Below are positions 1 through 6,151 of a DNA stretch of 7,330 nucleotides, piece after piece. Origin of the DNA: Porphyromonadaceae bacterium UBA3318 (GTDB lineage Bacteria; Bacteroidota; Bacteroidia; Bacteroidales; Muribaculaceae); NCBI GenBank assembly GCA_002361235.1, contig DESI01000077.1, forward strand, positions 1-7,330. The letters run 5' to 3'. Made by a program: the position numbers and the translations under genes. Positions within the stretch are counted from its first letter, which is position 1. Every line of letters begins with the position of its first letter. The notes below the pieces were generated by a model. It did not search any database. It was not told the origin of the DNA and was given only the letters and a program-made list of their open reading frames with translations.

Positions 1-784
1 CCTGGATGGCGCGGAGGTTGGCGCCCCCTTCCAGCAGGTGGGTGGCGAAACTGTGGCGCAACGTGTGCGGCGAGACGTGGTGCGTGATGCCGGCGTCTTT
101 GGCCAGGTCGCGGATGATGTAGAACACCATGACCCGGGACATGGCGCCGCCCCGCCGGTTCAGAAAGAGGATGTCGGAGGCGTCAGGCTTGATCGGGCCG
201 TGTATGCGCTGCTCCAGGTAGCTTTCTATCAGCGAGACAGACACGGGCGAGAGTGGCACAAGGCGTTGCTTGCTTCCTTTGCCCTCGACAATGACGCATT
301 GGTCGGGAAGCGAAAGGCGCGACAGTCGCAGCCCGGTCAGCTCGGATACGCGCAGGCCGCTGCCGTACAGCACCTCGATGATGGTGCGGTTGCGCAGGGC
401 CTCGTCCTTGGACGTGTCGATGGCTGCTATCATGGCGTCTATCTCGTCGAGGCTGAGCACGTCGGGGAGCTTGCGGCCGAGTTTTGGCATTTCCAGCACT
501 TCGGAGGGGTCGGCCTGGATGATGCCACGTATGCGGCAATACCTGAAGAATCCGCGGATGCCTGAAATGAAGCGGGACAGCGAGGATGGAGCCAGGCCCA
601 TATCGACTAATCCGGCAATAAGCTGATGCAGATGCTCCTGAGTGATGTCGCCGAGTTCAAGTCCCTGCGCCCGGGCGAATGAGAGGAGATGGTCGATGTC
701 GATGCCGTAGGCTGCGGCGGTGTTGGCCGACAGACCGCGCTCCAAAACGAGCGAACGGAGATATGCCTGTTTCGGATCGATCAT
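1..784 (-). CDS. xerD: Tyrosine recombinase XerD (3' end cut by window edge)
   Basis: Site-specific tyrosine recombinase. The family pairs with XerC and, under FtsK control, resolves chromosome dimers at dif in the terminus. Translation from ATG at 784-782 gives 261 residues before the window ends; family members are about 300 long, so roughly 40 C-terminal residues are missing. The N-terminal core-binding domain (about 1-90) includes 'LERGLSANTAAAYGIDIDHL'. The catalytic domain shows the first arginine in 'YGSGLRVSEL' (R145), the lysine of the beta-hairpin in 'VEGKGSKQR' (K169) and the HxLR box 'SPHTLRHSFATHLL' (H240, R243). The last His/Trp and the nucleophilic Tyr would lie beyond base 1. 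It follows the methyltransferase-like gene after 56 nt with no terminator or clear promoter between, so co-transcription is possible. No integron, phage or transposon genes flank it, which favours the housekeeping XerD over a mobile-element integrase; XerC or another Xer paralogue cannot be fully excluded. Confidence 0.88.
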   Translation of the reverse strand, partial: MIDPKQAYLRSLVLERGLSANTAAAYGIDIDHLLSFARAQGLELGDITQEHLHQLIAGLVDMGLAPSSLSRFISGIRGFFRYCRIRGIIQADPSEVLEMPKLGRKLPDVLSLDEIDAMIAAIDTSKDEALRNRTIIEVLYGSGLRVSELTGLRLSRLSLPDQCVIVEGKGSKQRLVPLSPVSVSLIESYLEQRIHGPIKPDASDILFLNRRGGAMSRVMVFYIIRDLAKDAGITHHVSPHTLRHSFATHLLEGGANLRAIQ

Positions 785-840
785 GCTGTGGTTTTAAGGT
801 TTATGGTTAAGGATTAGAGGATGGTGCGGCTGATTGAAAA

Positions 841-1398
841 CTAACCGATTGAGACGGGGTAGTTTATCTTCTGCATTCCGTCGCGGTTTATGACCAGGAC
901 GTTGCGGGGGCCGGTGAACATGACGCCTTGCGGCAGGGCCTCGAACAGCCGGTCGGCCCATCCTTCGGGGGCGTCGCGCAGGGCCACGCCGTGACCGGAC
1001 AAGGCCAGAGCCTGTTTCAGCGTGTCAAGAGGGATGAAGTCGCCGAGCGAGCATATCAGGTCGCAGTCAATGGCCCGTTTGGGTGTGCGGACTATTCTGG
1101 TGCGCGTGCCGAGCGCCCGGACAGCAGCGTGATAGGCGGGGTGGGCGCCGTTCTGCAGGAATATGGACTCCGGATCGAGCATGGCGGCGAGACGCAGCAG
1201 CATCCGCGCCTCGCGCCGCAGCCGGCCGATATGCGGACCCGACAGGGCGTTGTCGATATCGGCATAACCGTAATATGCCACCTGGCCGGGGCGTATGGCC
1301 CGCGTCACAAGCTGATAGCCAAAGGGAGAATGCACGCCATACCCGTGAGTATGGCGCCATCGCTGGAATCCGGTGGATGCTCCCTTATTTTGTGACAT
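841..1398 (-). CDS. Short degenerate SAM-methyltransferase-like protein
   Basis: A 185-residue soluble protein with no signal peptide or membrane segment. The N-terminal stretch 'HGYGVHSPFGYQLVTRAI' (18-35) matches the HG-GVHSPF signature at the start of a Bacteroidota family of class I SAM-dependent methyltransferases. The C-terminus (about 158-185, ending 'MQKINYPVSIG') resembles that family's last strands, usually '..KQ.F.IRF'. The core does not hold up: where the family has an 'LELGTG.G.ST' SAM-binding loop, this protein has 'IFLQNGAHPAYHAAV' (79-93), without the acidic residue and glycine pattern. It is also shorter than the roughly 230-260 residues I expect. I infer a catalytically dead or repurposed relative. 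The reading frame is intact, so it is not an obvious pseudogene. Its ATG overlaps the end of the YfhO gene by 14 nt, implying translational coupling. The methyltransferase link rests on recalled motifs, so 'conserved hypothetical protein' is the safe fallback. Confidence 0.72.
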   Translation of the reverse strand: MSQNKGASTGFQRWRHTHGYGVHSPFGYQLVTRAIRPGQVAYYGYADIDNALSGPHIGRLRREARMLLRLAAMLDPESIFLQNGAHPAYHAAVRALGTRTRIVRTPKRAIDCDLICSLGDFIPLDTLKQALALSGHGVALRDAPEGWADRLFEALPQGVMFTGPRNVLVINRDGMQKINYPVSIG

Positions 1399-3859
1399 CC
1401 TCGGCGTCTTTAGTCTGTTTGCGTTTATGAGTCATATACCATGCCCGGGCTCCGAGCGCCAGGAGGCAGAGTACGTATATCAGCACTACGCTCGTGACGG
1501 CCAGCGTGTTGGTCACCTTCAGAGACTTGGGGTCGAACTTGAACACGATATCGTGCTGGCCGGCGGGGATGCGCAGCGCGCGAAGCACGTAGTCCACGCG
1601 GCCAATCTCGGCGGGTTTGCCGTCGATGGTGGCCTCCCAGCCCCACGGGAAGTAAATCTCGCTGAACACGGCCACGCCGCCTGTGCCGGTCGTGGCCTTG
1701 TAGGTCAGGCGGTCGGGAGCGTACGAGGTCTCGTAGATGGTATCGCCGGGATTGACGGCCAGTGCTTTGCCCAGTGTTTTCTCGAACTTCCTGTCGGCCA
1801 CTGCTGCGACCTTGGTGGGCAGCGAGTCGAGCGCCGACATTTCCTGATCGGGAGTGTCCACATACGTCACGTTCTCCACGAACCAGGCGTTGCCGTTGGC
1901 CTCGGGATTGAGCTGATACTCGTTGCCCGACATGATGTACTTGGCGTTGAGCATGTTGAGTACTTCGGAATTGTTCTTGGTTATCTGACGGTCAATCAGG
2001 TCGTTGTAACGGGTCAGCTTCGCGGCGTGGTAGCCGCCGATGGTCTTGTGGAAATAGCTGGAGCGCGCCGAGCTGAATCCGGCCACGTCGAGCACGCGGT
2101 AGTTGGTGGTGTCTTTCAGAATCTGACGGTCGGCGTCTGTCATCCGGAATACGGCGGTGTTGTCCTGCGGGTCGGTGAAGTTGTCGGAGTTGACATAGCG
2201 CAGGTTGACCGAGAACAGGTCGATCAGCGTGAGTGCCGCGATGCTGCACGCCAATGTGGTGCCGTTCAGAACCTTGCCTTTGAGGTAAAGGAACATGATG
2301 GCGCTGCCTATGGCGATGAAGATGAGCGACCGCCAGCAGTCGGCCTGAACTAATGACAGGCGCGTCTGACGGATGGCGTCTATCACGTTATAGTACGCGG
2401 GATTGGCGAACGCGCCGGCTTCCTGCAGCTGTGCTATCTCGGTCTGACTGAACGGCTCGCCGAATATCGAGGGGGAAATAGCGCCTATGAGGCACACTAA
2501 GGCGCCGAGTCCCAGGACTGAATAGCTTACCCAGGGATTGTCGCGGAACGCCTTCGGGTCGTCTATCATCTTCTTGACGCACAGCACCGCTAAGAACGGC
2601 ACGGTGAATTCCACGATTACAAGGATGCTGGACACGGCCCGGAACTTGTTGTAGCCGGGGAAGCTGTCGATCATGAAATTGGTGAATGCCGGGAAGTTAT
2701 GTCCCCATGAGAGGAGGATGGCGAAGATGGAGACTGCGAACAGGGCCCACTTCATCGGGCCTTCCACCATGAACAGCGCGATGATGGCCAGCAGCAGTAC
2801 GAATGCTCCCACATACACGGGGCCGTTGGTCATGGGCTGGTCGCCGAAATACTGCGGGAACTGGTCGAGGAACTGGAATTCCTCGGGCGAGATGTTAAGC
2901 TCGTTGGCCTTTTTGGTCTGTGCCAGTGACTTAAGCTGTGTCTCGCCGGCCACGGGCTGGATGGTGGCTCCACCCTTGACGTTGGGGATAAGGAGCGACC
3001 ATGTCTCGTCGATGCCGTAGCTCCATGCCGTGATTGCGTCGCGGTCCATGCCTGACGAGGCCTGCGGCTGGCCGGGCTGTGTCAGCTCGGTGGCGCGGCC
3101 GCGCACCGTCTGCTTGGAATATTCGTAGGTATTGTACAGGTTTGCCGAATTGGCCGCCAATGCCAGCGAGCCTGCGCCTACAACGCAGGCGGTGGCTATA
3201 AGCCAGGATTTGACCGTCTTCTGCTTGATGGCCGTGCAGAGCCATGCTATCATCATGGCCACGATGACGAACATGAAGTAATAGGACATCTGCGGGTGGT
3301 TGCTCTGCAGCTGCAACGCCCCGAACAGCGCGGCCAGCGCGGTGCCCGGCAGGTATTTGCCCCTGTAGCACAGTGCGATGCCGCCGATGCACGGCGGTAT
3401 GTAGGCCAACGTCAGGTATTTCCATATATGGCCCGCGCCTATGAGGATGATGAAATACGTTGAGAACCCCCAGGCGATGGCGCCGAACAGGGCGTTGCTC
3501 CAGCGCACCTTGAAGCACAGCAGCATGATGAAGAAACCTAACATCATGCCGAACAGCAGGTTGGCCGGTACGGGAAGCCACAGCATATAGGCTTTTCCTA
3601 TGAATTCAATAGTCCGGCTGGCGGGATATGAGGGCGCTATCTGGAAGTTGGGCATACCGCCGAACAGCGAATTGGTCCAGCGGGTCTCGTTTCCGGTCTC
3701 GGCCGCGTAGGCCTGGCCTTCCTGGCCGTTGGCGATGCCCTGCATCACGTCGTGCTGCTGCAGTACCTTGCCCTCGAACGCATCGGGGCTGAAGAACAGC
3801 AACGACACCACGAGGAGTACAAGTACGGAGAGAAGGGGGTATAGGTATTTCTTTTTCAT
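1385..3859 (-). CDS. YfhO-family multi-spanning membrane protein
   Basis: An 824-residue inner-membrane protein of the YfhO family, which has a GT-C glycosyltransferase-like layout. Firmicute YfhO proteins are linked to glycosylation of cell-envelope polymers; the Bacteroidota role is not established. A first membrane segment (about 5-23) is followed by an extracytoplasmic loop with 'LQQHDVMQG' (33-41). Its Asp37 sits where GT-C enzymes carry their catalytic acid. Further hydrophobic spans lie near 99-116, 122-141, 150-163, 171-184, 191-210, 218-236, 347-364, 371-384, 411-427, 446-463, 510-525 and 531-549. A soluble domain (about 553-780) ends in the family hallmark 'FPWGWEATIDGKPAEI' (737-752) followed by 'LRALRIPAGQHDIVFKF' (759-775). 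A last membrane helix (about 786-806) leads to a basic tail. ATG at 3859 overlaps the Lrp stop as ATGA. Length and domain order fit an intact protein. Donor and acceptor cannot be read from the sequence, so no gene symbol is given. Confidence 0.9.
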   Translation of the reverse strand: MKKKYLYPLLSVLVLLVVSLLFFSPDAFEGKVLQQHDVMQGIANGQEGQAYAAETGNETRWTNSLFGGMPNFQIAPSYPASRTIEFIGKAYMLWLPVPANLLFGMMLGFFIMLLCFKVRWSNALFGAIAWGFSTYFIILIGAGHIWKYLTLAYIPPCIGGIALCYRGKYLPGTALAALFGALQLQSNHPQMSYYFMFVIVAMMIAWLCTAIKQKTVKSWLIATACVVGAGSLALAANSANLYNTYEYSKQTVRGRATELTQPGQPQASSGMDRDAITAWSYGIDETWSLLIPNVKGGATIQPVAGETQLKSLAQTKKANELNISPEEFQFLDQFPQYFGDQPMTNGPVYVGAFVLLLAIIALFMVEGPMKWALFAVSIFAILLSWGHNFPAFTNFMIDSFPGYNKFRAVSSILVIVEFTVPFLAVLCVKKMIDDPKAFRDNPWVSYSVLGLGALVCLIGAISPSIFGEPFSQTEIAQLQEAGAFANPAYYNVIDAIRQTRLSLVQADCWRSLIFIAIGSAIMFLYLKGKVLNGTTLACSIAALTLIDLFSVNLRYVNSDNFTDPQDNTAVFRMTDADRQILKDTTNYRVLDVAGFSSARSSYFHKTIGGYHAAKLTRYNDLIDRQITKNNSEVLNMLNAKYIMSGNEYQLNPEANGNAWFVENVTYVDTPDQEMSALDSLPTKVAAVADRKFEKTLGKALAVNPGDTIYETSYAPDRLTYKATTGTGGVAVFSEIYFPWGWEATIDGKPAEIGRVDYVLRALRIPAGQHDIVFKFDPKSLKVTNTLAVTSVVLIYVLCLLALGARAWYMTHKRKQTKDAEDVTK

Positions 3860-4323
3860 TCTTCGTCTACGTCGATACGGATCTGACGGTTAAGGCTTTG
3901 TTCCAGGCTGATGAGCGTTTCGGTCTCGGTGACGCCGGGGATGTGTTGAATCTGGTCGTTTAGCAGCTGCATCAGGTGCTGGTTGTCGTAGGCATACACC
4001 TTGATCAGCATTGAGTATGGGCCGGTGGTGAAGTGGCATTCCACCACCTCGGGAATCTCCTCGAGCTGGTGTGCGGCCTCGCGGTAGAGCGAGCCTTTCT
4101 CCAGCTTGACGCCCACGTAGGTGCAGGTGTTGTAGCCCAGCTTGTGGGGGTTGACGATGTAGCCGGAACCTACAATCACATTCATGTCCATGAGGCGCTG
4201 CATACGCTGGTGGATGGCGGCGCGCGACACTCCGCACTGCTCGGCAATGTCCTTGGAGGCCATGCGGGCGTTGCTCATCACGATGTTCAGTATCTTTTTG
4301 TCAAGCTTGTCTAATCTTTCCAT
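3856..4323 (-). CDS. Lrp/AsnC-family transcriptional regulator
   Basis: A 155-residue DNA-binding regulator. The N-terminal winged helix-turn-helix (about 5-55) is clear: 'LDKLDKKIL' opens it, then 'ASKDIAEQCGVSRAAIHQRM' (22-41), with recognition helix around 33-43. A linker leads to the ligand-binding RAM domain (about 65-145), including 'TTGPYSMLIKVYAYD' (99-113), the region where this family binds amino acids and forms dimers and octamers. Position 104 is Ser where many relatives have Asp ('GxYD'), so the effector may differ from leucine. ATG at 4323 follows a 197-bp AT-rich region with candidate promoters and repeats, consistent with the autoregulation common in this family. The gene ends in a 4-nt ATGA overlap with the YfhO-family gene, so the two are probably translationally coupled. 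The regulator may therefore control envelope glycosylation or polymer modification according to amino-acid supply; that link is inference. Confidence 0.93.
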   Translation of the reverse strand: MERLDKLDKKILNIVMSNARMASKDIAEQCGVSRAAIHQRMQRLMDMNVIVGSGYIVNPHKLGYNTCTYVGVKLEKGSLYREAAHQLEEIPEVVECHFTTGPYSMLIKVYAYDNQHLMQLLNDQIQHIPGVTETETLISLEQSLNRQIRIDVDEE

Positions 4324-4332
4324 GTGAAACCC

Positions 4333-4355
4333 TGAGTCTTAATTTGAGTCTTAAT
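4333..4355. repeat. Tandem 11-bp direct repeat in the Lrp leader
   Basis: TGAGTCTTAAT occurs at 4333-4343 and again, identically, at 4345-4355, a period of 12 bp. On the transcribed strand the units read ATTAAGACTCA. The nearer unit ends about 10 bp upstream of the Lrp start codon, inside the 5' leader of either promoter candidate. It may be a protein-binding pair on one face of the helix (period near one helical turn), a translational control site, or a slippage duplication. Confidence 0.45.
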
Positions 4356-4367
4356 CTATGTATTAAC

Positions 4368-4397
4368 CTAATTTAAATGTTATATGGAAAATGTCAA
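4368..4397 (-). promoter_or_regulatory. Second, weaker promoter candidate P2
   Basis: On the minus strand, TAAATTAG (4375-4368) matches TAnnTTTG with one mismatch, and TTG (4397-4395) lies 19 nt upstream. Transcription would start near 4361, leaving a leader of about 38 nt. The TTG element lies inside an arm of the 4395-4417 inverted repeat, so a protein bound there could block this promoter. It is weaker than P1 and may be a chance match. Confidence 0.3.
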
Positions 4398-4417
4398 CAT
4401 TGCGAGCAAAAATGTTG
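4395..4417. promoter_or_regulatory. Inverted repeat, candidate operator
   Basis: CAACATT (4395-4401) and AATGTTG (4411-4417) form perfect 7-bp arms around a 9-nt spacer. If one base (4394) is skipped, ATG (4391-4393) and CAT (4418-4420) extend the symmetry. Lrp/AsnC proteins bind AT-rich imperfect palindromes of about this size and often regulate their own genes, so the adjacent regulator is a plausible ligand. As RNA the same repeat could form a modest hairpin in the P1 leader. Confidence 0.4.
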
Positions 4418-4437
4418 CATATTGGCATATTTCGTGA

Positions 4438-4469
4438 CAAAATTACAATTATTTTTTCAAATTGCCAAC
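4438..4469 (-). promoter_or_regulatory. Bacteroidota-type promoter P1 for Lrp-YfhO operon
   Basis: On the minus strand, TAATTTTG (4445-4438) matches the Bacteroidota -7 consensus TAnnTTTG at every specified position. GTTG (4469-4466) sits 20 nt upstream, where the -33 TTG is expected. Transcription would start near 4431, giving a 5' leader of about 105 nt before the Lrp ATG at 4323. This is a sequence match only; the A+T richness raises the chance of coincidental matches. Confidence 0.6.
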
Positions 4470-4520
4470 AAAAATTAAGAAAATAGGGTGGGAAATAAGT
4501 GGAATGTGATCAAAACGCCA

Positions 4521-5753
4521 TCAGGCGATGCGCGATTTCGCGAATCTGGCGGTGATGCCGGCGGTCAGGGCGCCGATCAGCATGACGGGCACGAGGGTGG
4601 CGAGCAGGTCGAGAGGCTTTACCAGCACTGGATACGCCGACATTATGGTTGACGTGCCGTCGCCGATCTTGATGAGGCCGAAGTGCTGCTGCAACAGGCA
4701 CAGAACCAGGCCGAGCGCGATGCCGGCAAGTCCGCCCGTGGCCGAGACCATGAAGCTTTCCCATGCGAACACGCTTCCGATGCGGCGGCGCGACATTCCC
4801 ATGGCCGACAGCGTGGCCAGCGAGTCTTCCTTCTCCAGCACCAGCATCGACAGGGTGGAGATGATGTTGAAGCTGGCTATGAGCAATATCAGGCCGAGCA
4901 GCAGGAATGACACCCACTTCTCGATCTCGATCATGCGGAAGTCCATTTCCTGCTGGCGCAGGCGGTCCTTGACCGTAAACTTCGGTCCAAGCTCCGTGGC
5001 GAGCCGTTGCGCCACGTCGGCAGGGTCGGCGCCGGGCGTCACGGCCACGTGCAGCGACGAGGCCTCGGTGTCGTATTGGAACAGGCGCCGTGCCGTGGGC
5101 AGGTCGACCATGATGCGGTTCTCGTCATAATCGTTCTGCATGGCGCGGAACATGCCGGACACATAGAGCGAGTCGGTGATGAAGCTGGTCAGCGGATTGG
5201 CCATGTTTACCTTCCCCTTGCGCTTGGGGGCGAATATAAGGAGATTGTCTTCGGGCAGGGCACCGATCTGACGCGCCACGCCGATGCTGATGACGGATTC
5301 GGGCAGGCCGCGGTCCAGACCGGCCTTGAGGTATTTCCCCTCCTTGGGGTCTATCAGCTCTGTGATGCTTGTGGTGCGGGCGTAGTCGGCGGGATTTATG
5401 CCCATGAGGTATACGGGCATCTCGCGGCCCTGCAGCAGCACAAGGGCGTTGTCGGCCAGCGTAGGGGTGGCTACGGCCACTCCCTTGACACGGGAGGCTT
5501 TTGAGGCCACGGCCTCGGCGTCGGCGAATACCTTGCCTTGCGCCGGCTCGACCAGCACGTCGGGAGCCAGCGTGTCGAGACGCTCGCCTATGGACTGATG
5601 GAAGCCGTTGAACACCGACAGCACGCACACGATGGCCGCCGTGGCCACGGCCATTCCGGCTACGGACACAGCAGCAATCGCGCCAACCGCTGAATGCGAT
5701 TTGCGCGACCTCAGATAGCGGCCGGCCAGCAGGGCCGGTAAGTTCATTTTCAT
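4521..5753 (-). CDS. LolC/LolE/FtsX-type ABC transporter permease
   Basis: A 410-residue inner-membrane protein with the layout of the LolC/LolE/MacB/FtsX permeases. An N-terminal cytoplasmic segment 'LLAGRYLRSRKSHSAVGAIA' (8-27) leads into the first membrane helix (about 24-46). A large periplasmic domain follows (about 47-278), then three C-terminal helices near 281-303, 330-356 and 382-402. The stretch 'LEKEDSLATLSAMGMSRRRI' (306-325) is the cytoplasmic coupling region that contacts the ATPase in this superfamily. Such proteins extract lipoproteins for the outer membrane (Lol) or act as mechanotransmitters; Lol-type is likeliest because of the N-terminal sequence and single long periplasmic domain. 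No ATPase gene is present here, so the LolD-like partner must be encoded elsewhere. ATG at 5753 overlaps the rbfA stop as ATGA, implying coupling; Met3 (5747) is an alternative start. Which lipoprotein-export or peptide-export role applies cannot be settled from the sequence, so no symbol is given. Confidence 0.9.
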   Translation of the reverse strand: MKMNLPALLAGRYLRSRKSHSAVGAIAAVSVAGMAVATAAIVCVLSVFNGFHQSIGERLDTLAPDVLVEPAQGKVFADAEAVASKASRVKGVAVATPTLADNALVLLQGREMPVYLMGINPADYARTTSITELIDPKEGKYLKAGLDRGLPESVISIGVARQIGALPEDNLLIFAPKRKGKVNMANPLTSFITDSLYVSGMFRAMQNDYDENRIMVDLPTARRLFQYDTEASSLHVAVTPGADPADVAQRLATELGPKFTVKDRLRQQEMDFRMIEIEKWVSFLLLGLILLIASFNIISTLSMLVLEKEDSLATLSAMGMSRRRIGSVFAWESFMVSATGGLAGIALGLVLCLLQQHFGLIKIGDGTSTIMSAYPVLVKPLDLLATLVPVMLIGALTAGITARFAKSRIA

Positions 5754-6088
5754 TTCAGGTCAAGCAGGCGGTCGATGTTCTCGGCATAGTCCAGAGAATC
5801 GTCGAGGAAGAACTGCAGGTCGGGGCACTTGCGCAGCGTCTCCTTGACCTGCTGCGCCAGGTCGTAACGCACGGTCTTGGTCTGACGCTTGATGTTCTCC
5901 AGAATTTCCTTGCTCTTTTCGGGCGGGAAGATGCTGAGGTAGACTTTGGCGATGCTCAGGTCGGGCGACACGCGCACGGTGCTGACCGATACCAGGGTGT
6001 TGCCCATCTTGGCTGTCTGTTGACGGAATATCTCGCCCAGCTCCTTCTGGAGCATACGGGCTATCTTGGCTTGTCTTTTTCCTTCCAT
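5750..6088 (-). CDS. rbfA: 30S ribosome-binding factor A
   Basis: RbfA binds the 30S subunit near the decoding region, supports late 16S rRNA maturation and helps growth in the cold. The protein from ATG at 6088 is 112 residues, normal for the family (about 110-130), and forms a single small KH-like domain. It opens 'MEGKRQAKIARMLQKELGEI', followed by 'VSVSTVRVSPDLSIAKVYLSIF', the typical RbfA 'V..V.vs.Dl..AkVyvs' strand pattern, and 'KCPDLQFFLDDSLDYAENID', which matches the usual 'P.l.F..D.s...'. A GTG at 6118 would add ten residues (TRKTHYSDT..), which do not look family-like, so I prefer the ATG. It sits between the O-methyltransferase (63 nt upstream) and the permease (4-nt ATGA overlap). 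Co-transcription with a Lol-type permease probably reflects a housekeeping operon, not a shared pathway. Confidence 0.92.
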   Translation of the reverse strand: MEGKRQAKIARMLQKELGEIFRQQTAKMGNTLVSVSTVRVSPDLSIAKVYLSIFPPEKSKEILENIKRQTKTVRYDLAQQVKETLRKCPDLQFFLDDSLDYAENIDRLLDLK

Positions 6089-6151
6089 GGTGTCTGAATA
6101 ATGGGTTTTACGAGTCACCGGGACTCATATTTTAGAACGTGTCAAAAGGCA

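Larger units (their letters stand above)
4324..4520 (-). other. AT-rich intergenic control region of the Lrp-YfhO operon
   Basis: This 197-bp stretch is the only long gap in the window and is far richer in A+T than the surrounding genes. It contains no credible ORF. On the minus strand it holds two Bacteroidota-type promoter candidates, a 7-bp inverted repeat, a 7-bp direct repeat GCATATT (4417-4423 and 4425-4431) at the predicted start of the first promoter, and a tandem 11-bp repeat close to the Lrp start codon. No hairpin plus T-run follows the permease stop at 4521, so read-through from the right-hand operon remains possible. Confidence 0.7.

Noticed and set aside
38..565. 175-codon open frame on the plus strand
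   Set aside because: It lies entirely antisense to xerD, whose minus-strand translation shows the catalytic Arg, Lys and HxLR box.
1373..2353. 326-codon open frame on the plus strand, antisense to the YfhO gene
   Set aside because: It is rich in Val, Gly and His with no recognisable domain, and is the codon-composition shadow of the GC-rich YfhO gene. The opposite strand gives a convincing family protein.
2931..3581. 216-codon minus-strand frame inside the YfhO gene
   Set aside because: It is a frame-shifted reading of the same gene, rich in Arg, His and Pro, without membrane segments. The true frame is uninterrupted across it.
4441..4465. CAATT / AATTG symmetry after the permease stop, considered as an operon terminator
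   Set aside because: The AT-only 5-bp arms are too weak for an intrinsic terminator and overlap the P1 promoter elements.
6089..6118. GTG start at 6118 for rbfA, giving a 122-residue protein
   Set aside because: The ten extra residues do not resemble RbfA N-termini, while the ATG at 6088 begins a family-typical sequence.
6112..6126. GAGTC-accgg-GACTC inverted repeat between the O-methyltransferase and rbfA
   Set aside because: The stem has only 5 bp and no T-run on the minus strand, so it does not support a terminator and is within chance expectation.
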